DNA of 64,000 nt from Tetmemena sp. SeJ-2015 (taxonomy: Eukaryota; Ciliophora; Spirotrichea; Sporadotrichida; Oxytrichidae), in assembly GCA_027382625.1 (NCBI GenBank), contig JAJKFJ010022447.1, forward strand, positions 62,001-126,000. The letters run 5' to 3'. How positions within the stretch are numbered: the first letter of the stretch is position 1; every line of letters starts with the position of its first letter. The notes below the pieces were generated by a model that saw only the letters and a program-made list of their open reading frames with translations, was not told the DNA's origin and ran no database searches. A program made the translations under genes and the position numbers. Below are positions 32,359 through 43,076 of this stretch, piece by piece.

Positions 32359-34990
32359 ATTGTTTAGACTTTAACTTAGGTGGTTAGGTGATCTATATAT
32401 TGAGCTTTCATCTATTTGACTGTTAGAGTTCTAATCGGATAGTGGAACCCAAAAAATTAAAAATGCAAAATTTGCCCATATCCGCACAGCTTCCTCTAAT
32501 CATCCTTGAAGTAATATTCAAAGAAGGTGCCTCCGTTCTTAAGCCAGACTGTGTCGAAAGAAGTTAGCTTGTACTCAACTTCAGACTGAGTGTGAGAGAG
32601 TATGGGTATGGGATATCTGATGGAGTCTGCACTAAAGCCTGAGTCCACTAGGTACTCCTAGTCCTCAATTATTACTCTGATTAAAGCATGTGAGAAGAAG
32701 TTAGACTCAGAGAATCCATTTAAATGTAAGAAGAATTTGTTGGGAATCATTTTTATGAATCCTTCAGGTTTATTTTTGAGCACTTGAGCTAAGAAAAGCT
32801 AAGCGTTAAATCCGATTTGCTTGAGCATGAAGAACAAAAGCAACTGCTATTCGTAGCACAACCCTCCTTTCTTCTCTATAAGCATTCTCTGAACTTACAA
32901 AAAAAAATACAAATAGGTAGAAATTGCAAATTATAGTAAATTATTTGAGTGCACCTTATCACTCTCATTCAAAGAATAGAGGTTAGGAACTTGGTCAAGC
33001 CAGTTTATAAGCATCAAGCCTTTTGCTTGGAAGTTCTTATTACAGATAAGTTTAACTTCCTTCTCTATGAAGCTTAAAACAATGGACGGATCAAAAGCTA
33101 TGGCAACAGCAACTGATATATTTCATAAAAACATAACTACATATCATTGAATTATCTAGGCAGGTCTAGAGCCTCCAGATAAAGTGAGAGATATTGCTTG
33201 TTTCTCTCCTCGAGTTAAATTCTTTTTTAAAAGGCCAAAGGATCCATTGACAGACAATCCTTGAGGTAGTACTTTAGTTTTTCCTCATCAATTGATGTGA
33301 CTATTTTAGAGAGAGACAAGTGCTACTGCTTCTCTTCAGCAGCCACCTTATCACTCTCAACTAAAAGAGTTTATTTGCTTGGTTATCGCTTTGACCTAGG
33401 ACCTTAACTTCCTCAGATATATCTAGATTACACAGCAAGCTGGTCATAGATGGGGTATCTACCATCAGGCTTTAAAGGAAATTAAAAAAAAGGAACTAAT
33501 AAGGCTCAAAAGTGGAGCAGACTCTGTTTGATTCCTTTACCATCCGAGCAATTGGGTTTTCTTGGTTAAATATTTCTGACTAAAACAAATTCTGAATATA
33601 TGACCTTATTTTATTGCTGACTGCTCCTCGAAAGAAAGAGCCATATAAAAATCGTGGCAGAGCTCATAGCTTACAGTCACTATCTTAGTTCCTAGCATCT
33701 CATACAGGAAACTTGCTTAAAAATAAATTTCATTTTTAAATCGCGGCCTCTGGGTCTGAGAAAAAGTTAAACTCACTGCACCAGTTAAAAATTGATTTAA
33801 ACGGCCTTTGAAATTTATAAACTCTTCAGAAATGGAAGTCAAAATAATTTTGTATTAAATTTATAATTCTCTGAACTAGGTCTTCAATTTCTAGACTGAC
33901 TGGCACTCTCTTTTTGAAATGGAAGTGGAAGTTTTGGTAAGGGAATGTGCATATATGCCTGTTTTAGACTAGATGCAGAGTTTCTAGGGACGGCTTAAGC
34001 ACCAGGAAGGTAGGCAGGTCTAGCCTAAAAATAAAATTTGTGAAATTATTTACTACAGAATTGAGTAAAATATAAATTTTGCACCAGTTAGGGGCATTTC
34101 CCTAGCCCTTGTAAGTTCCACCCATGACTATCAGCTACTTAATTGAATCTGTAAGTTCTGGGCTTTCCTTCAAGAGCCTGCTGAAATTTATAATGTGTGT
34201 TTTGTATAAAGCACTGTTTAATTTGTGACAGCTCCTATGACTACAAATGTGATTTGATTTGGATACTTAGTAATACTCTCCCTCAGGAAAGTATCAGCAC
34301 TCTCTTCATTATAAATAGAAAAGATGCTATTATTTTTCTTCATGGAGATTTTTAGTGCCTATTGGGCCGTGCTCAAGTTCGTATGCATCAGCAAAGCCCC
34401 CAAACCCATCAGCTCCGAAGTTATAGTAATATTAAGATCTACTCATGTTGCATAAATGTGAAGTAGAAATCTGTGTAGACAAAGTCATCTCTCTGGCCAC
34501 CCTTGTAGACTTTGATATTTCGCTCCTAGCACACCTCTAGAATAATCTGAGCGTTCTTCGTGACTTGGTCTACAGAATAGATAATTGAAAATATAAATAT
34601 TATTTATTTTAACTTTATAAAAAGGTAAATGGTTGCAGGCAGCAGTTGTTATTCCCAAAATTTATGAACCTTTTGCCTATGCTAAGTAGATAGCCAATAT
34701 TAAGGAGTGTGCGTCATCAGCTCCTGGGTCGCAGTCTAAAATCACTTTCTTTCATTAAGAATAGAAAAAGAAGCATTTATATTTTCTCAGGAATTCCTAT
34801 CAGCTCTGAGTACTTCTTTCCCTTACTCTTAAAATAATTTTGAAATGAATATCTTCAATAAGGAAGAGTCAAAAAGTTGGGTTTGAGGCTCCTATCGGTT
34901 TGCAAAGAAGTCCAGCTTGTCATTTCTGAAATTAAAGATTATTTCTGAGATGATCTCTACAATAAAAAATAAATACTTACGCTTGCTCAT
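32304..34990 (-). CDS. Scrambled nucleoside hydrolase-arylamine N-acetyltransferase fusion
   Basis: Pieces in macronuclear order: 1 (34990-34080), A (33787-33432), B (33112-32952), C (33359-33157), D (34023-33866), E (32895 onward). Piece 1 holds the nucleoside hydrolase Ca/substrate motif VILDCDPGADDAHS, then GITTAA, FGADGFGGFA and LIVMGGTYKGQGNAPNWC. Piece A continues SEFNFFSDPEAASFLYEML and DGRYPIYDQLAV; B continues AIAFDPSIV. C is a linker leading into NAT (SLYLEALDLP). D has PSLETLHLVQNRHICTFPY. E has the NAT catalytic Cys (KKGGLCYEQQ), His (FSHALIRV) and Asp (YLVDSGFS). Smaller IESs inside piece 1 use pointers GAAAGAA, ACTTC, ATGAAGA and AAATT; inside A, AGTCAG and AGCCT. ATG 34990 is followed by a GTAAGT intron. 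The stop is uncertain: first TGA is 32306-32304, overlapping the next gene. Confidence 0.88.
32884..32895 (-). other. Scrambling pointer D/E, AGTTCAGAGAAT
   Basis: The 12-bp repeat occurs at the end of D (33877-33866) and the start of E (32895-32884). Joining gives DLVQRMLIEKKGGLCYE, placing the NAT catalytic Cys correctly. Confidence 0.9.
33157..33169 (-). other. Scrambling pointer C/D, CTAGACCTGCCTA
   Basis: The 13-bp repeat occurs at the end of C (33169-33157) and the start of D (34023-34011). Joining gives YLEALDLPTFLVLKPSLETL, the canonical NAT N-terminus. Confidence 0.9.
33344..33359 (-). other. Scrambling pointer B/C, 16 bp
   Basis: TGAGAGTGATAAGGTG occurs at 33359-33344 (start of C) and at 32967-32952 (end of B). 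C lies upstream of B on the chromosome but downstream in the protein. Confidence 0.9.
33432..33438 (-). other. Scrambling pointer A/B, TTGCTGT
   Basis: The 7-bp repeat occurs at the end of A (33438-33432) and start of B (33112-33106). Joining gives YDQLAVAIAFDPSIV, skipping over piece C. Confidence 0.85.
33777..33787 (-). other. Scrambling pointer 1/A, TAACTGGTGCA
   Basis: This 11-bp sequence occurs on the minus strand at 33787-33777 and 34090-34080. Joining there gives NAPNWCSEFNFFSDPEAA, the nucleoside hydrolase consensus, and skips 34079-33788, which contains piece D. Confidence 0.9.
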
Positions 34991-35306
34991 TTAAGCTTTA
35001 CTCTGATGGCTACTATCGTTCCATTTTCAGAATCGCTACTAATTTGGTTATGTTTGCTTGTTAGTCTCTCAAAGATTAAATATATCTTTTACTGAAAGTT
35101 TAAATAGGGAAATCTAATGGCAGAATTAAGTCTTAAGGAAAGTGGTGCTTTTATAATTTACATAACAACTCTACTATATTTATTGAAATATAAGTAAAAG
35201 ACAAAGAGAAGTAAGGAATTTTAATTATAGAGACTCTCACCGTCTCCTACACTTTTAGCTACTATAACTTAGGCAAACTTTAGGCTAACCAAACTTGCGT
35301 TGTTTC

Positions 35307-38300
35307 TCACTCATCGCTTGAGAAGAGATGGTCCAGCAAACTCTTTATCTCTGCCAAAGAGAAAGCTTTGGTATCCAGATGGCTTTGAAGCTCCATCAAT
35401 TCCTCCCACTGCTTATCCTCCAGTGGGAAGGTCTTAAAGATTAACATCTTGATTATAAACAGATAAAGGCAATTGATATTCAAGCATTCAATTTTCAAGA
35501 GTCTAATATCTGTTTGTCAACTTGGTATTGAGAGTAGTTCTTATGCACTTAATAGGTCTTTAGCGTTTCAATCACCTCCTTTTCAATGAGTTCGTAGCTG
35601 AATTCTTCCTAGCTAAAGCAGTTTGCGGATTGTAGTGAATGAGGTTGTTTGGACAGCAGTATCACAGATTTGAGCAGCTTCTAGTCTATTAAATCCTGAT
35701 GCTGCTCTCTGATCACGGTGAGAAAGCCTAGGACGTGCACCTCCATATTTGGGAAGTATTATTATTGCACCTTGCATAAATAACGGTGCAACAGGCGATC
35801 GAATACTAATCATGCACGCATTTTATAGATGGTCTAATAAACTTTAAGAACTTTACCTTGTAGGAGTGTTCATCGCTGTGGTACTAGATAAATACTTGGC
35901 GGAGGGTATCGATAGGCACAGTGGAGTTGTTATCGATGGTGAAGCTTGCTCCTCCCTTGCTTTTATTTGACTTGCTCTATTCTATCATTAGTTTTTTCAA
36001 AATTTCTGTCAATTTAGATATTATTGCTAAAACTCTGCAAATAAAGAGGACCTTTAAGAAACATTTATATTATTTTCTCTATCTTTAAATAGCTTCTTGG
36101 TGTAGTTTTTATTTCCCAAATAAGTTAAAATGGCCTCCACGAAGCACTCAATGGCATAGATATGGAATATCTTCAGAAGATTTGACCTTAGAACTCTGTT
36201 AGAGCCAATCATCTCTTGAGGCGTCATCTGCTGAGTAATAAAGGGGTCATTAAGCAGAATTGCTTTGTCCTTCTTGTAAGGTATGGAGTCGAGCAAGAGT
36301 GAGATGAAGTTGCGTGCCTATGCACTGATGCCTTCCTTCCACTGAGGCCTCCAGTAATTTGGTTTGTTGGTTATCTCATTAATGATGTCTTCGTCTGAGT
36401 AGCCAGTAAAAGGGTACTAGCCTTGGTAGAGCACATACAGGATTACTCCTAGGTTCCACACTTCCCCCACCTGAGCTAACTAGGGATCAGACTAGTTCTC
36501 AATCTGCTCTGGTGAAAGGTACTCAGCGAAGAGGTACTAACGCTTGTGTGCTGGGTCGCATTGAAAGTTAAAAAGGTTACCGAAATTGATCACCTTAATT
36601 AATTATTAGTGCCTCTGCTGATTCAGAGTCAGGTTTTAGTTAGCCAGTGAATTGAAGTTAGTAACTCCACTTCCTGGCTTTGCAATCACACAAAGAAAAT
36701 TTGCTCACTCTTTCCTTAAGAATAAAGAGTATATTGATTTTAGAATGAGGATATTGCAAGGCTTGATATCAGAGTGAATCATGTTATAGGTGTTTAGCTG
36801 CGAGATGTATTAGATGATCTGCTTTGCAACACTCGACATCTGGTGCTCGTTGAAACTATTCTAAAAGAGAAATTCTTCGTAAATGGTGCGCCCCTCTACA
36901 AAACTAAAGCAAAAATTTTTACTACACTTTAAAAATATTTACTCTTAGACCAGGTAGAAATTCAGCTTATCTTGGAATATGTGCTAGATCCTGCATGCTC
37001 CCTCGATCAAATCCTAGAGAAATAATTTTGAGTATTTTCATTTTTAGGGAGAGAGTAAATTTAAAATAGTTAGCAAAAAAATATAACATAGATTCTTAAG
37101 AAGAATAAAGACAAATCTATTTTGCCAAATGTATTATACTAAATTATGATGAAACTTACCACAGATTTGAATTTGAGATAGTTTGAATGGGCTTTCTTGT
37201 GCTGGTTCCTGAATTTAAGCTTCCTCACACACTTCAGCAGATAGAATGTGCCAGTTGTCTTGCCTCTTATTTTAATTGACCCAGAGAGTGATCAACAATA
37301 AAATTGCAAGCTGCTGCATACTTATAAAGAGTGAGCCCAAACTTATATGCTCAATAAATTCGAAATTCTCATTAAGATATCTATTCCTATCAGCTATATT
37401 ATTGTCAGTTATTATACTCTAGGATCTGCCCACAGCAGACGCCTCTATTCCGCCGATTATTCCGAATCCCAAGCCAGGCATCGATGGCTCGTACACATCA
37501 GAGCCATTTATCTTACTCTCGTCTCCAACCACAAACATCTTTCTAATCGCCATTAGAAACTACTCTGAGTCTTTGTGCCCCTTGGGTCCTGGATTTGCTT
37601 GGCCGATACCGTCGTCAGAAAATTTGAGCATGTTGAGCCCATTGGCAGTTGCAGGGCCATGGCGACCTGGATTGAATCCTAAAGCATTTCGGTCGGGATT
37701 AAATGTCTTAATTGCTTGCTACATCAAAGTCATCTCGTGTTGAGGCTCTGGGTGGCCTTGCTTCACTTCAATCTTAGTTTGATCATGGCTGTTTATTTAT
37801 CGCATGTGGAAACCCATAGAGTCGAATGGATTTACGGCGTCGTTGTTGATGTGATTTGCATGGTGTAAGTGTAAGTTGGGATTAAGTGGTGGTGAAGAGG
37901 CTCCACTGGCAGGAATCCCATGATTCTAATTATAGTGATAGCTGTGGACGTGAATCTGAGGAGTATTGTGGACGCCCTTCATCCCAGTACCTGGGCTAAG
38001 TTTTGAAAGTTCAAGTTAATCTTGGCCAATCATTTGCTTATGGACTTTTCTCTAGTCGGGTGTGTTGAATGGAGCCAGCTTAATAGCTTGATTGAGGGAA
38101 CTGCTTCAAAATTAAGAGCAATGAAGAGAGAACGGATTTTATTAAGCTGTTTTATTCGGCATTTTCAGGGGGTCCACCTCCGATTCCCGAAATTTGTCCT
38201 ATGCCTCCTCCCTTTTAATTTACAAACAGCACATAGTCTTTATTAGCTTGGGCCTGAGCTTTTTAAATTTGCTCTAGCTACTTTTAGAGGTTGACTTGTT

Positions 38301-38701
38301 CTTGCACGTTGCTGTAGTTTATAAGTACTTGTGAGTCCTTCTTTTAATTTCTGGAGGCCCCCTCAGGAGCTGAGGTGCTGCTTTGCTTGTTGGGAGCACT
38401 ACTACCTCCTTGACCCTTCTGAGGTTGTTATTAAGACTTCATGCGTTTGTGCTTCGACGCAGAAAACTGCAAATCTACTCCAAGCTCAAAACATGTGATG
38501 GCGAAGCTTATCAACAATTAAAAAACGTTAACTGTATGTGATTTCTCTCGCCCAATTTATTTTTTGCTTACCGTTAGAGGAGGAGAATTTGACTGGTTGA
38601 TCTAAGATAGGTTTTTCAAAGTCTATCTGAGCTTGGTCTGTTATATTGCCTTCGCTCTTTTTGCAAATGAGCGAGCAGCAACCACTCTGCGAGGATCCCA
38701 T
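35307..38701 (-). CDS. N-acylated protein kinase-like protein with degenerate catalytic motifs
   Basis: ATG 38701 opens MGSSQSGCC, a typical N-myristoylation plus palmitoylation site, so membrane anchoring is likely. A long Gln/Asn/Pro-rich region follows, then a kinase fold: FIEHISLGS, VAIK-like YLLKCVRK with its Lys, MIHSDIKPCNILI in place of HRD-KPxN, IKVINFGNLF in place of DFG, YLSPEQI in place of APE, and GEVWNLGVILYVLYQGQYPF. A C-terminal segment of roughly 250 residues has an EF-hand-like context (QEEFSYELIEKEVIETLK), recalling CDPKs. TGA 35309-35307. Several introns and IESs interrupt it, including a TCA-pointer junction in the glycine-loop region. DFG to NFG suggests weak or absent catalysis. 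Confidence 0.75.
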
Positions 38702-39267
38702 TTTGATTAAGTAGGCAGGGGTGATAAAAGCAGTGATTTCTTTCTTTAAGTATGATTTATTGAATATATCTAATTAAATAATTAATCAGACTCTTCAATT
38801 GTGCTTTCACTTACTGTGGTGATGATGACTTGGCGATATAATTTTCTTTCGGTGAAACTACAACTCAGTCTGCAATCAATTTAAACAACGATAAATTTAT
38901 ATAAACCACTTCCATTTTAATCACTGAATCACATTAATCGAAATTCTCGAAATATTGACAAATTAAACACGCAACCTAAACTTAAGATGACTCATGCAAA
39001 AGTGAAAAAAGAATTTTAAGAGAACCAAAAAATAATGCAAGTAATAATTTGCAATAGTACTTTCTTCCTTTTTAAAATATGAGCTTTTTAACTTATCATA
39101 CCCCTCTATTCTAATGAGAGCATGAATATACTTTTGAATGTGAGGAGGAGTTAATTAGAGTGTGATTCTATAGTGCGTGGTAGAGAGGAAATTAAGTGTG
39201 CAGCAGGGATTAATTGCGACTGCTAGTCCTCACTTAATCATTATTAAATAATAAAAGATATAGCAAA
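38702..39267. other. Divergent intergenic region
   Basis: About 565 bp of AT-rich DNA between the kinase-like gene (-) and nucleoside diphosphate kinase (+). The 40 bp before the NDK ATG are very A-rich. No gene or RNA is recognised. Confidence 0.4.
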
Positions 39268-39735
39268 ATGGTTGACGCACCCAGAGAAAGAACCTTCATT
39301 ATGGTCAAGCCCGACGGAGTCCAGAGAGGCCTCGTTGGAGACATCATCTCCAGATTCGAGAAGAAGGGCTTCAAGCTCGTCGGTCTCAAGATGGACGCCC
39401 CAGGCAAAGAGAAGTTCGAGCAGCACTACTCCGACCTCAGCTCCAAGCCTTTCTTCGCAGGACTTGTAAACTACGCCGCATCCGGCCCCGTCGTCGCCAT
39501 GGTTTGGGAAGGCCACAACGTCGTCAAGACCGGCAGAAAGATGCTCGGCGCCACCAGACCCGATGACTCTGAGCCCGGCACCATCAGAGGAGACTTCGCC
39601 GTCGATGTTGGCAGAAACGTGATCCACGGATCCGACTCCGTCGACTCCGCCAACAAGGAGATTGATCTCTGGTTCGGCCACGCTAACCTCACCCAATGGC
39701 AATCCCACTCCAACTCATGGGTTTATGAGGTATGA
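39268..39735 (+). CDS. NDK: Nucleoside diphosphate kinase
   Basis: Transfers the gamma-phosphate between NTPs and NDPs through a phospho-His. The uninterrupted 155-residue frame is of normal family length: [68 protein letters not shown]. The active-site block NVIHGSDSV carries the catalytic His. TGA 39733-39735. GC content and codon choice are strongly biased (Gln only as CAG/CAA), suggesting high expression. It has no IES and no intron. Confidence 0.98.
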   Translation: MVDAPRERTFIMVKPDGVQRGLVGDIISRFEKKGFKLVGLKMDAPGKEKFEQHYSDLSSKPFFAGLVNYAASGPVVAMVWEGHNVVKTGRKMLGATRPDDSEPGTIRGDFAVDVGRNVIHGSDSVDSANKEIDLWFGHANLTQWQSHSNSWVYEV

Positions 39736-40142
39736 TGACTCCACTGCTCCCAAGCAGAATGCACCACCAATCACACTAAGAGTATTATAAACGCATATTT
39801 ATTTTCAACTAAAATTCACATCCAAACATTCTTCAGTCTACTTTCTAGTAGTTAAGGAGTTTATATATAATCATGATTTTCGCATCTTTGCTTGTAAATG
39901 CATGTGTGCGAATATCTTTTGCTTAGTGGAGCATTCGGGAGTGATTATATTTTAGCAGTTAAATTTTATCCCCGTCATTAGATCAATCAATCAAGAAACT
40001 GATCAAGATTAATTCTAAGGCACACGATTAATCGAAATCAGAGAATAAGAGATGAAAGGAAGGATGGAAAGATTAGATTATTCCGTTTTCTGCTTAGAAT
40101 ATTAAGATTCTTAGCATTTCAATAGATTCCACTTTTCTGCTT
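39736..40142. other. Convergent intergenic region
   Basis: About 400 bp between the NDK stop and the stop of the opposing 4-TM gene. AT-rich; nothing recognised. Confidence 0.4.
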
Positions 40143-40886
40143 TCATTAGGCCCCAATCCTGACTCCCTGACCTTAAAAGGCTCTGTAGTTTCTCTAGTTA
40201 TTATGAGCAGGAGGTGCGTTGACATTATCGTCATTTGGCCTTGAGACTAGATAGGTTTATCTCTCTGGTATATTTGTAGATCTTTGATTAGCTGCCCTAG
40301 GATTCTCAGCGTCATATTGTGACATAGACCCGCCATTCTTTCACTTACAAATTATCTTAATCTAAATAATATGTTTGTAAGTGATTGCCTCCGAAGGGCA
40401 CATAGCCTTGTTGCATTCTTCCGTATTGCAAAAATATGTTTATTCATACCTAATTTAATCATTTCTACCTTATTCTACGCAATGCTAATCATCAAAGTCT
40501 TTCTTAAATTATCTGTAGGCCATAATAGAGACCACCATTGCGATTATCTCATAGGCTATGAGTAGATAGTAGAGCACAAGCATAAAAGTATTATCGTAGA
40601 ATAGTATCTGCGCGGTTTGGATACTCGATAGATTTAGAGTTAAGTCTAGTCCGACTGAGATCAGTACGAAGAAGATCTGGCAGAAATGCATTGTCGCCCA
40701 AGTGATGTACAGTATCCAAAGGGGGAAGAGCTGCATGATCGCTGCAAAAGCACCGCTTATCATCAGCTTTGCAAAAATGGCAAAGTACTAGCCATACATC
40801 AGATACCTCAGGCGACGGCGGTGGACTAGATTCTTAGGGCTTGGATGAATCAAGGGCTAGGCTGGGTCGGGAAAACAAAAATCCAT
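40143..40886 (-). CDS. Four-TM membrane protein, hypothetical
   Basis: ATG 40886 opens MDFCFPDPAQPLIHPSPKN and a basic segment HRRRLRY. Hydrophobic segments follow: YFAIFAKLMISGAFAAIM, LFPLWILYITWATMHF, IFFVLISVGLDLTL and, after a short loop, FMLVLYYLLIAYEIIAMVV. A junction near 40510-40360 (an AGATAATTT repeat occurs on both sides, exact edge unresolved) leads to a polar tail with Asn/Arg-rich sequence ending in TGA 40145-40143. Family not recognised. Confidence 0.65.
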
Positions 40887-41059
40887 ATTTTTACTCAGTC
40901 GTTTATTTATTAAAATTATAAGCAAATTGTTTTCAAACATTCTTACTTAGTTAGCAACTGTAATGAATTTAATCTCTTATTCAAATAAGCATTAAGATCA
41001 AAGAAAAATAGGCTTATTCTTTGATTATCAATATTAAGATCAGGTAGAGACATTAATGA

Positions 41060-42910
41060 TCAGGCCTCTGGAGCAACCAACTTAGCCTTGAGCTCTTCGA
41101 GCATGGTGAAGACCTTTTGGTTCTCTTCCTTGACCTGAGTGATGGTCTTTTGGAGCTGCTGCTTGTAGTCTTCTTCAGCAGAGGAGATGCTCTTGATGAT
41201 CTCAGATTCGACGCTAGAAGTGTGGTTGTTAACCTTGGCAATCATCTGCTCCAACTTGTAGTCGATGGCGTCACCCTTCTCCTTTAGCTCAGCAGCCACA
41301 TCGGAGGCGATGAGTAGATACTTAGTCTCGTCAGTAAAGGCCTACTTCATGTCATCAGGGATAAGGTAGGTGTTTTCAGCTATGATGTCTGCCTTCTCCT
41401 GGTAAGAAGCTTGAGCAGAGACAGAGTTAATCTTGGCGAAGGACTCTGAAATGATGGCGATCAACAGATTGAGCATGATGATCATGTTGAAGACTGTACA
41501 GAGGATGAACAAAACCCACATGTAGGGGACTGCAACTTCTCCGAACTTGCCAGTATCGAAATCTCCCAAGATCATTCTGTAGCAGAAGGTGAAGAGGCCG
41601 ACATAGGATTTGATGAACTGAAGGTCGTTGCCTTCCTCATCCTTAGTGTCTGGGTTGGAGGTAGAGATGCTTCTCATGGCATCTCCGAAGGCGACGACTG
41701 TCAAGAGGACAATCAAGAGGAAGTGGCGCATGTCAATCATGACCTCAATGATGATTCTGATAAGGTAGCCAGTGGATTAGAAGATACGGAAGAAGAAGAG
41801 GAACTTGATCCACAGCATCAGACTCATGGTTGCTTGGAAAGATGCCTCTAAGCTCTGGTTGCTCATGCGCTTGATAATTGAGGTGGTTCCATCTGCGTTA
41901 GTGATAGTCTCCTCTCTCAGGTCGAACTCTCCGTTCATCTCAAGGATGACGAACACGAAGAGTAGGATAGGAGGCAAGAAATCGAGGTAGTTCCAGAAGG
42001 AGGTGAAATAGCTGAAGCCAGATTTGAAAAGCTGTCTCATCTCCATGTAGATGAAGTAGGCGGCAAAGATGAGAAGTGGTACCATGATCACGTAGTTCAT
42101 GACCATCCACACATCGCTGGTTTGACGAAGCACATAGACTTCGTTCATATAGATCATGTAGAAGGCAAGGTAAGCCACGAAAGGATAGAACAGCTTTGTA
42201 AGGGTATACTGCTTAACAAGGGGCCATTTGTACTCAATCAGTTTCTTAATAGGCTTGAGAGTGAACAACTCCATCTGCTGAGTGTTTGCTAAAGCAGCCA
42301 TGAACTCATGAGAAGCCTCATCTGTGAAAGTGTGAATCTTTGGAATATCAACGAACTCAAGTAGCAAAAAGATGTTGAAAAATTAAAACAGAGCTATGTT
42401 TAGCAGTTCAGATTCAATTGGAGCAGGTTGAAGGATTCCATCAATATCTTCTTGATTATACCAGTAAGAGGAAACGCTAACTCCTGGGTTTTCCTTGACC
42501 TTGATCATACCTTTCTTGATCTTGGTGACCTGGTCTGTTTGTAGTAGGCGAGAGTTGATATAATCTCCAATAGAGGGGAGTTCTCTCTCAATGAGCATGG
42601 GTAGAGTGTGATGAATTGCTCTCATACATTTTCTTATAGAGAAATGTGAGAATTTTATGGATGCTCTTGAGTGGTGGTCATAGTCATAGCCAGCTAGGTA
42701 TCCAAGCATCATATCAAGTCCCTTGTAGTCTTGCTTATCCTTGAGGATATCCATGGGAGACTTGCCTTCGAAGTTTACCAAGAAGGGCACTTCGTACTTT
42801 ATCTCAGTTCTGTCCTCTGCGTTAGGCTGGCAGATTTCCATAATGGCCTCGATCAACTCAGAGTTGTCGGCCAACTCGTGCAAGAAGGTATTACCACCGG
42901 GAAGGATGTT
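41060..42910 (-). CDS. Ankyrin-like + TRP-like cation channel module (copy A)
   Basis: The frame is open without TGA from 42910 to TGA 41062-41060. It begins inside an ankyrin-like block NILPGGNTFLHELADN with no ATG, and a TGA lies just upstream. It then encodes a six-helix channel: TKLFYPFVAYLAFYMIYM, VIMVPLLIFAAYFIYM, FLPPILLFVFVILEM, DMRHFLLIVLLTVVAFGD, pore loop FCYRMILGDFDTG, and the last helix LFILCTVFNMIIMLNLLIA. A cytosolic coiled coil (KEENQKVFTMLEELKAKL) ends it. The 5' edge carries the pointer AACATCCTTCC, also present at the end of the WD40 module (44763-44753). Joined there, the protein reads RLIYNILPGGNTFLHELA. Likely the true 3' half of the WD40-channel gene. Confidence 0.82.
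42900..42910 (-). other. Pointer AACATCCTTCC (copy A side)
   Basis: The 11-bp repeat at 42910-42900 matches 44763-44753. The interval between (about 1.84 kb) contains channel copy B. Confidence 0.75.
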
Positions 42911-43076
42911 TCAAAATATAAATTAAGAAGAATGGAATAATTAGCTCTATTTAACTTCCCATTATCAATGATTGATAGTTCTGATATGAAAATTGATTCA
43001 AATAATCTCAGTCATTAAGAATAGATAGGTAATGCTCTAAGTCAGATTAAGATAAGACTACTCTCGAAGAGATTGA

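Noticed and set aside
33000..33830. A separate gene between the two NAT halves
   Set aside because: The segments encode nucleoside hydrolase blocks that join by long pointers to the upstream hydrolase and downstream NAT pieces, so they belong to the same scrambled gene.
39244..39708. 154-codon minus-strand ORF over NDK
   Set aside because: Exact antisense of nucleoside diphosphate kinase. Long only because of that gene's biased codons.
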